Positions 43,822-52,736 are shown, counted from the first letter of the stretch. The stretch is DNA of 64,000 nt from JBBKWU01 sp037969035 (GCA_037969035.1 JBBKWU010000008.1:43830-107829); one strand, 5' to 3'. Numbers and translations: made by a program. Notes: a model not told the origin generated them from the sequence alone.

Positions 43822-44661
43822 TTACGCCTTCATCCTCATGATTGGTTTTAGGAGGGCAAAGCCTGCTAAGAAGCCGCCGATATGGGCGACCCATGCGATG
43901 TTGCTGCCGTCGGGGCTGCCGATCATTCCGAATAAAATCGATATCCCGACCCATATGCCGATCAGCGGCAGAAGGCCATATTTGCCCATGGGCATACGGC
44001 CTGTTTGTTGAAGCATGACAAGGACAGCAGCGAATAAACCGCTAAGCCCGCCCGATGCGCCAATCACAGGATTATTTGATGTCGGGCTGATGGCAAAATG
44101 GATAAGAGCAGCGACAAGGCTACAGGCGACAAAGAAGATCACAAAGCGTTTGGCACCCATCATGCGCTCTGCACCTGAACCGAACGCCATCATCATGACA
44201 ACATTCATGCCTAAATGCATCCAGCTACCGTGCAGGAATATATAAGTCAGCGGCCCGAGAAGGGCGATCATCGAAAATGTTTCGTGTCCTGTGAATATCG
44301 CAGGTACAAATCCGAAATGGGAAATAACCCAATATTGTTGCTCTGGGTTTAGGATCATTGTGATGAAAACATGAATGGCAACAAACAGCCCGACGAATAT
44401 TTTTGTCGCTTGCGGCAAATTAATCATCGGCTCGGCGGCGTTTTGATCGCGGTATTTCTGGCGTAGCTCTTTCTCGATCGCGGCGCGCTCTTTCTCTTGT
44501 CGGCGGCGTATTTCATCGCGTTCGGCTAATGTTGGGATGCGGATGACGTTGCTTTCATCGATGGCATCGTCTTCGCTATCTGCGTTGTGGTCGTGCGAAT
44601 GTTGGCCGTTTCCACTGCCGTTGCCGTTATATTTATCATTACCGTTATTGCCTTGTCCCAA
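43822..44661 (-). CDS. rhomboid family intramembrane serine protease
   Basis: A 279-residue polytopic inner-membrane protease. The catalytic serine is in GASGGLSGLFAAV and the catalytic histidine in AHIGGFLAGF; the membrane-entry segment HGSWMHLGMNVVMM also has the conserved His/Asn. About 80 N-terminal residues are hydrophilic, with a Gly/Asn/His-rich stretch and a charged helix (RDEIRRRQEKERAAIEKEL), and probably face the cytoplasm. The start is TTG at 44661 with GAGG five bases ahead. Convergent with hemY. Confidence 0.9.
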   Translation of the reverse strand: MGQGNNGNDKYNGNGSGNGQHSHDHNADSEDDAIDESNVIRIPTLAERDEIRRRQEKERAAIEKELRQKYRDQNAAEPMINLPQATKIFVGLFVAIHVFITMILNPEQQYWVISHFGFVPAIFTGHETFSMIALLGPLTYIFLHGSWMHLGMNVVMMMAFGSGAERMMGAKRFVIFFVACSLVAALIHFAISPTSNNPVIGASGGLSGLFAAVLVMLQQTGRMPMGKYGLLPLIGIWVGISILFGMIGSPDGSNIAWVAHIGGFLAGFALLKPIMRMKA

Positions 44662-44752
44662 TATAACCTCGTATAATCTGTGTCCGACTCATAAATTCTA
44701 TGGCCTATATATTCTATATAGACTGTAATGACAGCAGAACAGGAGTACAAGC

Positions 44753-46084
44753 ATGGGATACGATTTTTCAACCGCCGCCAATTCACTCGAAGAATTTTGG
44801 ATGCCGTTTACGCCGCAGCGTTTGTTTAAAGATAACCCACGCATGGTGGCAAGTGCTAAGGGCATGTATTATTACGATCAAGACGGTAATGAAATCCTTG
44901 ATGGTGCTGCTGGTCTTTGGTGCGTGAACTGTGGACACAATCCGCCAAAAGTACGCGAAGCAATCGAAGCGCAGCTTGATTTGGTTGATTACGTGCCGCA
45001 ATTCCAGTTCGGCTCACCAACAACATTTAAAGCCGCATCACGTTTGATCGCGGCGATGCCTGAGCCTTATTCACATGTTTTCTTCTCGAACTCTGGTTCG
45101 GAAGCGGTGGATACGGCGCTTAAAATTGCACTGGCCTATCATCGCGCCAATGGCGAAGGAACACGCCGCGTTCTGATTGGTCGTGAGCGCGGCTATCATG
45201 GCGTTGGCTTTGGCGGTATTTCTGTGGGCGGTATTCCTTATAACCGCGCCGCATTCGGCCAGCTTTTGCCGCAGGTCGATCATTTACCACATACCCATAA
45301 CATGGAACATAATGCCTTTGCCAAAGGCATGCCTGAGTGGGGCGCCCATTTGGCGGATGAGCTTGAGAACTTGATTTATTTGCATGACCCGATGAATGTC
45401 GCGGCGGTGATTGTTGAGCCTGTAGCGGGCTCGACTGGTGTTCTGCCACCACCAAAAGGTTATCTGAAACGCTTACGCGAGATTTGCGACAAGCACGGTG
45501 TATTGCTGATTTTTGATGAAGTTGTGACAGGCTTTGGCCGTTTTGGCTCGATCTCCTCAACAGAGCATTTCGATGTGAAGCCCGACATCATCACGATGGC
45601 AAAAGGCCTGACCAACGGCACAATTCCGATGGGCGCGACATTTGTATCGCAAGGTATTTATGATGCGTTTATGGGCGGTGCTGATCACGAAATTGAGTTG
45701 ATGCATGGCTATACTTACTCAGGCCATCCTTTGGCGGCAGCAGCCGTGATAGGCACGATGGATACTATTCAAGATGAGGGTATCTATGAGAACGCAGCCA
45801 AAATGACAAAGGTTTTGGAATCGGCTGTTCATAGCTTAAAAGATGCACCGCATGTGGTTGATATCCGTAACTGTGGTTTGTTGGCAGGTATACAACTTGA
45901 AGCCTCCAATGATCCGAAAGATCCAGGCAAGCTGCCACGTGATGCGTCGTACGAGCTGTTCCGTCGTGGTGTGATGGTGCGCTATACTGGGGCAAATTTG
46001 TATCTGTCACCACCGCTTATCATCAATAACAGCCAGATCGACCAGATCATGACCAGCATTCGAGATGTGTTGAAGAGCCTGTAG
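44753..46084 (+). CDS. class III aminotransferase, beta-alanine/omega-amino acid:pyruvate type
   Basis: A PLP-dependent transaminase of 443 residues. The opening FWMPFTPQRLFKDNPRM is characteristic of omega-amino-acid:pyruvate aminotransferases. The substrate-pocket region FFSNSGSEAVDTALKIA, the catalytic IFDEVVTGFGRFG and the PLP Lys in TMAKGLTNG are clear. It transfers the amino group from beta-alanine or related amines to pyruvate; the exact donor is inferred from the family. AGGAG precedes the ATG and a clean terminator follows, so it is monocistronic. Confidence 0.9.
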   Translation: MGYDFSTAANSLEEFWMPFTPQRLFKDNPRMVASAKGMYYYDQDGNEILDGAAGLWCVNCGHNPPKVREAIEAQLDLVDYVPQFQFGSPTTFKAASRLIAAMPEPYSHVFFSNSGSEAVDTALKIALAYHRANGEGTRRVLIGRERGYHGVGFGGISVGGIPYNRAAFGQLLPQVDHLPHTHNMEHNAFAKGMPEWGAHLADELENLIYLHDPMNVAAVIVEPVAGSTGVLPPPKGYLKRLREICDKHGVLLIFDEVVTGFGRFGSISSTEHFDVKPDIITMAKGLTNGTIPMGATFVSQGIYDAFMGGADHEIELMHGYTYSGHPLAAAAVIGTMDTIQDEGIYENAAKMTKVLESAVHSLKDAPHVVDIRNCGLLAGIQLEASNDPKDPGKLPRDASYELFRRGVMVRYTGANLYLSPPLIINNSQIDQIMTSIRDVLKSL

Positions 46085-46117
46085 TTAAGGCTTTGGTCTA
46101 ACGATGTTTCATAAATT

Positions 46118-46145
46118 AAGGGCAGCCCTCAAAGCTGCCCTTTTT
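46118..46145 (+). terminator. intrinsic terminator after the aminotransferase gene
   Basis: AAGGGCAGC pairs perfectly with GCTGCCCTT across a 7-base loop, and five T follow. It also faces the end of the convergent orphan gene at 46173. Confidence 0.9.
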
Positions 46146-46172
46146 GTTTTCGTTGGAGACGAATATTTTTAT

Positions 46173-46631
46173 TTATGCCGCTAATTTAAGCGCGCCGCCA
46201 AACAGGTTGCGTTCGAATTGACGAACGGAAGAGGTGTTTTCAATTTCCTTTAGCGCTTTTTTATCGGTCACGGGCGCATGCCCTGCGCTTTGTGAAAAGG
46301 CTAAGCGGCCTTTGTGATCCCATTTGCGGGTCGCGGCGGTGCTTTCATCTATATCAATTGGTTTTCCGAAGTGGGAGTGGCTTGCCTCGATCGGTGAAAT
46401 ACCATTAAACTGTACCAGCGCATTAAAGAGGTCTTTGCCCTTTAGCCCGATGATTTGTTCATGGGCTGCGGCTTCCTCTAACGCGTTAAACGTCGCGGAA
46501 AGTTTTGCCTTAAACGCGTAGCCATATGCCATGTGGTCAATTTCAACCAATGTGCGTGCTTCGGCAGGCGCGGCGTTTTTGTTGGCGGCTTCTTCTTTAT
46601 TCGCTTTGGTAGCTTTTTTTGATTGTCCCAT
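46173..46631 (-). CDS. orphan hypothetical protein, 152 aa
   Basis: Not recognised. The N-terminal 25 residues are Lys/Ala-rich and disordered. The remainder is soluble, alpha/beta, with a His-rich stretch (ASHSHFGKP near 83). The C-terminus RNLFGGALKLAA ends in a GG-x-LKLAA pattern that is loosely reminiscent of the GGK tails of other orphan proteins here, but differs enough that I do not count it as one. GGGAGAAC precedes the ATG at 46631. Confidence 0.65.
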   Translation of the reverse strand: MGQSKKATKANKEEAANKNAAPAEARTLVEIDHMAYGYAFKAKLSATFNALEEAAAHEQIIGLKGKDLFNALVQFNGISPIEASHSHFGKPIDIDESTAATRKWDHKGRLAFSQSAGHAPVTDKKALKEIENTSSVRQFERNLFGGALKLAA

Positions 46632-46846
46632 ATGGCGTTCTCCCTTTTTATCGTTATCGTTTAGACGGTAAAACCTGACATAACGGACTCTTCTTTTTTA
46701 TGGTGGTGCGTGAAGATATCTTGCGTTATGTGTTCCTGTATGTTGAATTGTACATATATTGGCGCAAAAAGGGAATGTTTATCTTTATTTTTCCTTTGTT
46801 TACAATAATATAGCGTATTATGACATTACATTAGAGGATACGAATA

Positions 46847-47416
46847 ATGAATAAATTCATTACAGCAGCCACGGAAATAGACGATGCGCTGTTGAAATTA
46901 ATAGCACATTTACCGACCAAAAGCTTGCTGAAAATTATAGAAACAGCGATTTTTGCGAAATTTACGGACGCGCATTATATGCGTGTTGCGTACTATCTGG
47001 CAGAAAAAGGATATGACGAAGGTGGCTGCCCAATCGGTGGTGTTGTGAAAAATAATGAGAGCGGGATAATTGTTGGTAAAGGACATAATACACTGGTGCA
47101 AGAAGATCATCCGTATAATCATGGCGAAACTTCGGCGATCCGTGATGCAGGGCGCATAAATTTTGGTGAAACAACGATGTTTACGACGCTCAGCCCGTGC
47201 GATGTCTGTGCGACCCTGATTTACATGCGCGGTTTCCCGCGTGTGGTTGTAGGCGATGTGACCAATGCCAGCGGAAACGAAGGCATGTTGCGCGAAAAGG
47301 GTGTGCAGGTTGATATCGGCGAAGATGAAAAAACAATAGCGCTTTACGCAAAGTACCGCACGGAAAAACCCGATCAAGATATAGAAGATTGGAAAGGACT
47401 GGCGGCTGTATCTTAG
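46847..47416 (+). CDS. cytosine deaminase, yeast Fcy1-like
   Basis: A zinc-dependent deaminase of 189 residues. The zinc motifs are HGE (His92, Glu94) and PCDVC (Cys118, Cys121). The match to yeast cytosine deaminase goes well beyond the motifs: EGGCPIGGVV, GKGHNTL, the Gly-Arg after HGE, TTMFTTLSPCDVC, RVVVGDVTNASGNEGML, and an acidic C-terminus. It therefore probably converts cytosine (or a related base) to uracil; deoxycytidylate deaminase is less likely. About 40 extra residues precede the yeast-like domain. AGAGGA precedes the ATG. Its neighbours are orphan genes. Confidence 0.83.
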   Translation: MNKFITAATEIDDALLKLIAHLPTKSLLKIIETAIFAKFTDAHYMRVAYYLAEKGYDEGGCPIGGVVKNNESGIIVGKGHNTLVQEDHPYNHGETSAIRDAGRINFGETTMFTTLSPCDVCATLIYMRGFPRVVVGDVTNASGNEGMLREKGVQVDIGEDEKTIALYAKYRTEKPDQDIEDWKGLAAVS

Positions 47417-47440
47417 TCGGCTCTTTAAAAATTATCAAAA

Positions 47441-47470
47441 TTGACATAATGTATACAATCGTGGTTTAAT
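47441..47470 (+). promoter_or_regulatory. promoter for the 47505 gene
   Basis: TTGACATAA begins at 47441 and TTTAAT lies at 47465-47470 after an 18-bp spacer. It belongs to the TTGACATA group of promoters in this window. Confidence 0.65.
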
Positions 47471-47499
47471 CCGAACCTTGGAAATTTAAATAGGTTCGG
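47471..47499 (+). promoter_or_regulatory. inverted repeat at the transcription start of the 47505 gene
   Basis: CCGAACC and GGTTCGG form perfect 7-bp arms 15 bases apart, directly following the -10 box and ending five bases before the TTG start. As DNA it could be an operator; as RNA the right arm would pair over the region used for ribosome binding. Confidence 0.45.
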
Positions 47500-47504
47500 A
47501 TATT

Positions 47505-48875
47505 TTGCAGCAACGAAGTCCCTTTAATATTGTCATTGATGGTGCGCCCGATAAAAACGGCGTTTTTCGGATTTATGAAATACAGCCTGCCAACCATTCG
47601 GGCAGTACGGGACAGATAGCCGTATTCGGCGAAGATTTGCTTGTCGACAGAACATTCCCTTTCCTTAAAGAAAAATATGGGCCGCTCTGGCACGTCAGCG
47701 GCTGTGACCAAATGATTCTTCTAAGAGCGAACTTTGCGAGGCAGGCTAAAGCCGCCACGGAGCTTCCCAATGTGCGTTGGGCAAGCTTTCAAGGGTATTT
47801 AATGTCAATGGGGATCGGTAAAAATAGCACAGTTTCTGACCTGCGGCATAGATATCCAAAGCTTATGATGCCGTCTCAAACGGGATTGGTGAGAGATGCT
47901 TTGTTTAATAAAGCGGTATTTGCGGCGCTTCTGCCCGATAGTTTAAAGCCGCATATGCCTGATTTTGAAATTTTGCCAAGTATGACGTTATCGCCATTGC
48001 GTAAGGCGTTAATTGAACGGTTCGGTACGGACAAAGATATTGTGATAAAAGGCGCGCAGGATGTTATGGGGCAAAGTGTTGGTTTGATTGATAAGCAGAC
48101 GTTAAATAGTACAGTGCCGCATCCCAATGAAACATCTGGCGTGAATTTATCCAAACTTTACAATTTTTTAGGTGCCAGACGCCCTGATAACCGTCGTGTT
48201 CTAAGGCATGTTCTTAGTAACGGGCTTTTACAAAGCCATGTTGGTAATGCCGCTGTAGTGGCACAAGAATGCGTAGATCCGATGCTCTTTAAGGCAAAAG
48301 ATGGCTTTGATTATAAGGCAACAATGCGCTTGCATTGCACGGTTTGGTGGGATGAACACGGTCAAGGCCAAGTGGAATATCAGGGCGCGTATTGGAAATT
48401 ACCGCCTGAGCCCGCGCAAGAATTCTCGACCGATATGAGCGTTATGTCGCCGCGTCAAAAATATAGACCTGTTGATCAACAATTCGCCGCCGTCGATCCT
48501 GCATTGGAGTCTGAAATTTTCATGCAAATGGAAGCACCGCTTATCCGTGCGATGGAAGACTTTGATGCTATGAACCAAAACCCTGAATCTGCCATTAAAA
48601 AATTGATGACGCATCCCAATAGGGGACATCGCATCACAGGATTAGGGCTGTCCTCAATTTGGCATGAATTTGCGTGGACGAATACGGAATCTTTTCCGCA
48701 AGGATTGGCGGTTGAAATTATAAAGGCAGCAGAGCATGACCCTGTTATTAATTATTTATGCCGCGTTATTCCTAAAAATAAAGGAAGTCACAGAGCATTT
48801 GCACAAGAGGTTACAAATCATTTGAACGGTAATCGAATCGATAGTTTTCAAGCTGCTTATCATTTGACAACATAA
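47505..48875 (+). CDS. orphan protein, 456 aa, possibly ATP-grasp-like
   Basis: Not firmly recognised. A large soluble protein without signal peptide or membrane span. Two patterns hint at an ATP-grasp fold: an ATP-lysine-like strand KDIVIKGAQDVMGQSVGLI near 175-193, and an acidic/aromatic strand pair near 265-300 (FDYKATMRLHCTVWW). An early RIYEIQPANHSGSTGQ could be a substrate-binding start. The proposed fold is a guess. The TTG start is chosen because a TTGACATAA promoter and inverted repeat lie directly upstream and no ATG is nearby. A terminator follows the gene. Confidence 0.6.
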   Translation: MQQRSPFNIVIDGAPDKNGVFRIYEIQPANHSGSTGQIAVFGEDLLVDRTFPFLKEKYGPLWHVSGCDQMILLRANFARQAKAATELPNVRWASFQGYLMSMGIGKNSTVSDLRHRYPKLMMPSQTGLVRDALFNKAVFAALLPDSLKPHMPDFEILPSMTLSPLRKALIERFGTDKDIVIKGAQDVMGQSVGLIDKQTLNSTVPHPNETSGVNLSKLYNFLGARRPDNRRVLRHVLSNGLLQSHVGNAAVVAQECVDPMLFKAKDGFDYKATMRLHCTVWWDEHGQGQVEYQGAYWKLPPEPAQEFSTDMSVMSPRQKYRPVDQQFAAVDPALESEIFMQMEAPLIRAMEDFDAMNQNPESAIKKLMTHPNRGHRITGLGLSSIWHEFAWTNTESFPQGLAVEIIKAAEHDPVINYLCRVIPKNKGSHRAFAQEVTNHLNGNRIDSFQAAYHLTT

Positions 48876-48889
48876 AAAATAAAAGTAAA

Positions 48890-48919
48890 AAAAGCGCCGG
48901 TTTTGGGACCGACGCTTTT
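48890..48919 (+). terminator. intrinsic terminator after the 47505 gene
   Basis: AAAAGCGCCGGT pairs with ACCGACGCTTTT apart from one internal mismatch, across a 6-base loop, with A-rich and T-rich flanks. It can act for this gene and for the convergent gene ending at 48985. Confidence 0.8.
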
Positions 48920-48984
48920 GAAGTCTAAATGAAGTCTAATGAAAAAGTACTCGTAGTAAATAGTGGTCGTAATGGTAATTTCGT

Positions 48985-49644
48985 TTAACCTGGCTTTGGC
49001 GCACTATGGCGCATCATGCCAATATCTTCGTTGCGCTCGCGGTTGTATTTATATTTAGAGTCGTAATTCACGCCATCTTTCTTCTCCATGAAGGCAGGAG
49101 GCTCGACCGTTTTAATAAATTTGCCAGACTGCGCCAAAATATCGGTGGCGATCACTTTTGCCTGTTTGATTTGGCTTGTAAGCTTATCCATCACCGCGCC
49201 GTATGCTTCTTTGGCAATTTCTTTGCCCATGACAACCATTTTTTCGATTTGGCCCGCGTCAGGGATTTTACCTTTCACAACGTCGGAAAAGGCGTTCAAA
49301 CTTTTTTTGGCTTTTTTCTTGTGACCTTTGCTGTCACCGCTGCCGCCTTTGCCGCGGCTTGTTTCGCCGTCTTCGTCCTCGTCGCTATCGTCAACGTTGA
49401 TCTCAACGTAAGTTGGCGCTTGGAAGCTCACAGGATAATGTTTCAAATCTTGAGGCTTCATTATAAGTCCTGTATGGCCAGCTCTTAGATCAATACGGAT
49501 CCGTTTTGAATCGCGCCAGTCAAATACAACACAATGTGTTTTAAATTCGCCTGGCTGCGGACAGGCTTTAACCAATCGTTTTCCTGGATAGAATTGTTCT
49601 TCTATTCCTGAATTTTCTAATATCTCGCGGACATTTACATCCAT
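48985..49644 (-). CDS. orphan protein with charged linker, 219 aa
   Basis: Not recognised. An N-terminal globular part (about 1-90, with a PilZ-like-sized beta-rich segment VVFDWRDSKRIRIDLR) is followed by an acidic run (VDDSDEDEDGETS), a Gly/Ser/Lys run (KGHKKKAKK), and a helical C-terminal part (about 120-219). No signal peptide. ATG 49644 has GGAG at suitable distance; the in-frame GTG at 49653 is only two bases from that site and is rejected. Convergent with the 47505 gene. Confidence 0.65.
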   Translation of the reverse strand: MDVNVREILENSGIEEQFYPGKRLVKACPQPGEFKTHCVVFDWRDSKRIRIDLRAGHTGLIMKPQDLKHYPVSFQAPTYVEINVDDSDEDEDGETSRGKGGSGDSKGHKKKAKKSLNAFSDVVKGKIPDAGQIEKMVVMGKEIAKEAYGAVMDKLTSQIKQAKVIATDILAQSGKFIKTVEPPAFMEKKDGVNYDSKYKYNRERNEDIGMMRHSAPKPG

Positions 49645-49852
49645 GTTCACCACTCCATTTGTGACCCTCTAAGGCCGTTAGATTTGCGCCGTTTTTTTGG
49701 CTTATCATTTTCCGTTTTTCATCGAAATTTCCTTTATAATGCCCTCAATTCCTTAAAAAGGGATTAATAAAAGGTAATGTATTTATGTTAATATATAAAA
49801 ATATTGAAAAGCGTTGAAAATGGGGCTTAAGCGCAGAAATATTTCTTATAAA

Positions 49853-49882
49853 TTGTTTTTATTCTCCGCGCCCTGATATAAT
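49853..49882 (+). promoter_or_regulatory. promoter for the 49915 gene
   Basis: TTGTTT at 49853-49858 and TATAAT at 49877-49882 are separated by 18 bp; a second TATAAT overlaps at 49882-49887. The -10 is consensus, the -35 partial. Confidence 0.55.
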
Positions 49883-49914
49883 ATAATGGTAATGTTTTGA
49901 TTGAGGAGAGAATG

Positions 49915-50517
49915 ATGTCCAGAACAAGAAACGTAATTTTCACATTATTGCTGACGGGGGGCGCGCTTTTGTTTGTTGCGCCACTTCATAGTGCGATGGC
50001 ACAAGAGCAAGGTACCAAAGGCATATTTGGCGGGCTTTTTAATAAAGATAACGGTTCTTCAGGAGCCAAGCCACTGCGTGTGGTACCAAAAACGGGTACG
50101 CAAACAACGACGGGTAGTACATCTACTGGCGGTGCGAGTGCAACAGGTGTAGCCAAGCCATCTCCGTATGCAAGTGGCAGTACAGCGTCACTTAATTACC
50201 GCAACGTGACGGAAAGCGATATGGACAAAATGACAATGAGCGAAATCATCCAGATGGAAACAGATAAGCAAACCGAAACGACTGAAGCATATAGAGTAGA
50301 AAAAGTAAGAGAATCCCAAGAAATGGCCGAAATGTATCGCGCACAGATGCAAGAACGTTTGGCCTCACAGATGAATGACCCATCTGCATTGCAATCCATG
50401 GGCGCAGGCGGCACAGGCGGTGTAAGCGAAGAGCAAATCAAACGTAAAATGGTTTACAAACCGAAAGACGGCACAACGACAGGCAAAAAGCCGATCCGCT
50501 TGTTTGATGTGCGATAG
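49915..50517 (+). CDS. exported Thr/Gly/Ser-rich protein, 200 aa
   Basis: Not recognised. A signal peptide (VIFTLLLTGGALLFVAPLHSAMA) is followed by a short motif GTKGIFGGLFNKDNG, a low-complexity Thr/Ser/Gly region (about 40-80), a helical charged middle with Met/Glu/Gln repeats (about 95-150), and a basic tail (KPIRLFDVR). It is probably periplasmic. Two ATG codons occur in tandem; the second is better spaced (six bases) from AGGAG. Two overlapping TATAAT boxes precede it. Confidence 0.7.
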   Translation: MSRTRNVIFTLLLTGGALLFVAPLHSAMAQEQGTKGIFGGLFNKDNGSSGAKPLRVVPKTGTQTTTGSTSTGGASATGVAKPSPYASGSTASLNYRNVTESDMDKMTMSEIIQMETDKQTETTEAYRVEKVRESQEMAEMYRAQMQERLASQMNDPSALQSMGAGGTGGVSEEQIKRKMVYKPKDGTTTGKKPIRLFDVR

Positions 50518-50626
50518 TGATCCCAAGCGATCAAATGAACGGCTTTTGTTAAAGCAGTTCTGAATATGTCGTTATAATTTGAAATTTAGACTTGTGCCCG
50601 ATAAGCGTCTGGCGCAAGTTTTTTAT

Positions 50627-51463
50627 ATGGATACATTAGCATATTTTTCAGAACATTTGTGGTTGCTTTTGGGCTTGATGGCAATGCTTGGCGCTCTTGC
50701 TGGTTTTATGTCGGGGTTACTCGGTATTGGCGGCGGGCTTATTCTTGTGCCGAGCTTTTATTTTGGCTTTGCCGCGATGGGGTATGATCCTGCTGTCTTG
50801 ATGCATGTGGCGGTGGGGACATCGTTGGCAGTGATTGCGCCGACGGGATTATCAGCAGCCCGTGCCCATTGGCGGCGCGGCGCGTTTGATTTAGAGATAT
50901 TCAATAGTGTTGCGCCGGGAATGTTTTTAGGTGCGCTGAGCGGCGTATTCATTGCGGATATGGCAACGGCAGAGGTCTTGCAATATATCTTTGCGGCGGC
51001 TGTATTCATTGTTGCGATGATTATGTTTACCAATCCAGCGCGTTTCAAATTGTTTGATGGTGTGCCGCCGATTTATATTGCGCTTCCTTGTGGGCTGGGG
51101 ATCGGAATTGCGGCCTCGTTAATGGGAATTGCGGGTGCGCTTTTGATGGTGCCGTTTTTATCGGTGTGCGGTGTAGCAATGCATAAGGCGGTCGGTACGG
51201 CATCTGCTATTGGTGTTGTTGTCTCTATTCCTGCGGCGTTGGGGTTTGTCTGGATTGGTTTATCGCATGATACGGGCATGGATTATATGCTCGGTTATAT
51301 CCATTGGTTGGCCTTTTTGACGATCATCCCGTTTACCATGCTTGCCGCGCCGCTGGGGGCGAAGGTTGCGCATAGTGTCTCGATCGAGAAGCTTCGGCTT
51401 TTCTTCGCGTTCTTTATGTTGGTTGTTGCCGTTCGTATGCTTATTGAGGCGGTTTATGGGTAA
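50627..51463 (+). CDS. TauE/SafE family permease
   Basis: A 278-residue inner-membrane protein with about eight spans, in two related halves. The family motif GLLGIGGGLILVPSFYF is near the N-terminus, and its partner LMGIAGALLMVPFLSVCG is in the second half. Members move sulfite, sulfonates or other anions; the substrate here is unknown. The start is uncertain: an upstream TTG at 50579 is in frame, but ATG 50627 (MDTLAYFSE) gives the family length. Its end overlaps the next gene by eight bases. Coupling with polysaccharide genes suggests an anion used in that pathway, though this is weak. Confidence 0.82.
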   Translation: MDTLAYFSEHLWLLLGLMAMLGALAGFMSGLLGIGGGLILVPSFYFGFAAMGYDPAVLMHVAVGTSLAVIAPTGLSAARAHWRRGAFDLEIFNSVAPGMFLGALSGVFIADMATAEVLQYIFAAAVFIVAMIMFTNPARFKLFDGVPPIYIALPCGLGIGIAASLMGIAGALLMVPFLSVCGVAMHKAVGTASAIGVVVSIPAALGFVWIGLSHDTGMDYMLGYIHWLAFLTIIPFTMLAAPLGAKVAHSVSIEKLRLFFAFFMLVVAVRMLIEAVYG

Positions 51464-52736
51464 GTCTGCGCCCATAGAGGAACCGCACGGCTTACGACAC
51501 GCCATCATGGATATGGACAGTTATGATTTGCGCTTTGCCGCGTTTTTTGTCGCCCTGATGGTCTATGCCATTTGGGGCACGCCCACGCCAGATGTGATTG
51601 GCCTTCCTGAATTTATCGTTGGTGGGCTTTTGGTGTTTGCCACAGGGCTTGGGCGCATTACTGCGATTTTCAGTGAAACAGAAACGGTGATTTGGCGGCG
51701 CGCGGCACAGCTTTTGTTTATTATCTGTTTGCCGTTGCCGTTAATTGTCGGGCTTTTCTACGATAATGATATGGGGTTTGCGGTGCGGGATATCATTCCG
51801 TTTTTGTATTTATTACTGCCATTATTCCTGCACGACCTGATGATGAAAAAAGAAGGGTATCGGCCGTTTTTAACCATTATTACGGCAGGTGTAGGCGTTA
51901 TCTTTGCGCTGCGTGTGCTCTCGCCGTTATTACTGACAGGGCAATTTAGCGGTTGGTCATTGCCACAGCCTGCTGATCCGTTTTATTTGGCAAACGCGCC
52001 CACGGTTTTGTTCGCGGGGTTGTTTTTTATCGGCATGGCAGGGTTTGAGGTTTACCGCGCGGATACACGCTTTGCCATTCCGTATGCTTTTCTTTTGTTG
52101 TTTATTGGATTTTTCCCGCTGGCATCGATGGCGTTGATTATGCAGCGCGCCAGTATGGGCATGGTGGTTATTACAATTTTATTTTTGATTTGTTTCTCGT
52201 TTTATAAACGACCTGAACGAGCACTGTTGCCTTTTATCACAGTGGTTCTGATCGCGGCGTTGTTTTGGGATGTGTTCGAGCATGTGGCTGAAACCTTGAT
52301 CCGTAAAAATAATATGGTCGGCAGCAATATGCGGATACAAGAAGCCGCCGCCGTCATCAGAGAAGTGCAGGGCACATTCTGGGCGGTTGTGTTTGGCAAG
52401 GGGTGGGGCGCAAGCTTTGCCTCGCCAGCAGTGGGCGGTGTTATTGTGAACTTCACGCATAATCTGATGACTACATATTGGCTTAAGACGGGATTGATTG
52501 GTTTGTCGCTGGTTTGCGTTTATTTGTTTGCCATCGGGCGTAAGGTTTTTGAGATGTTGTTTACCCTGCCCGTGATTGGGCTTGCGCTTTTGGCGCCGCT
52601 TTTGATCGATGTATTTTTATATGCCAGCTTTAAATCTTTGGATTTTGGTTTGATCTTGCTTCTGGCAACCTTGTGGGCAGATGAGGTTCGTCGGTTGAAA
52701 AATAAGCCATATCAGTGTACGAAAAAAGAACACTGA
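51456..52736 (+). CDS. O-antigen ligase/polymerase-like membrane protein
   Basis: A 426-residue polytopic inner-membrane protein with about ten to twelve spans. The periplasmic Wzy_C-like segment is present: VGSNMRIQEAAAVI and VFGKGWG, then FTHNLMTTYWLKTGLIGLS, the H-N-x-x-x-x-x-W-x-K-x-G pattern of WaaL/Wzy proteins. It should polymerise or ligate glycan repeat units on a lipid carrier. The start ATG 51456 lies within the last codons of the TauE-like gene. It is followed after 48 bases by the GT4 gene. Confidence 0.78.
   Translation: MGKSAPIEEPHGLRHAIMDMDSYDLRFAAFFVALMVYAIWGTPTPDVIGLPEFIVGGLLVFATGLGRITAIFSETETVIWRRAAQLLFIICLPLPLIVGLFYDNDMGFAVRDIIPFLYLLLPLFLHDLMMKKEGYRPFLTIITAGVGVIFALRVLSPLLLTGQFSGWSLPQPADPFYLANAPTVLFAGLFFIGMAGFEVYRADTRFAIPYAFLLLFIGFFPLASMALIMQRASMGMVVITILFLICFSFYKRPERALLPFITVVLIAALFWDVFEHVAETLIRKNNMVGSNMRIQEAAAVIREVQGTFWAVVFGKGWGASFASPAVGGVIVNFTHNLMTTYWLKTGLIGLSLVCVYLFAIGRKVFEMLFTLPVIGLALLAPLLIDVFLYASFKSLDFGLILLLATLWADEVRRLKNKPYQCTKKEH

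Noticed and set aside
46173..46631. Fourth member of the GGK-tail family
   Set aside because: The tail FGGALKLAA lacks the F-x-V-x-E spacing and the Lys after GG, so similarity is too weak.
51342..51455. Longer start for the O-antigen ligase-like gene inside the TauE-like gene
   Set aside because: The extension is Arg/Ser-rich, out of family pattern, and read in a different frame of a clear coding region; ATG 51456 fits better.
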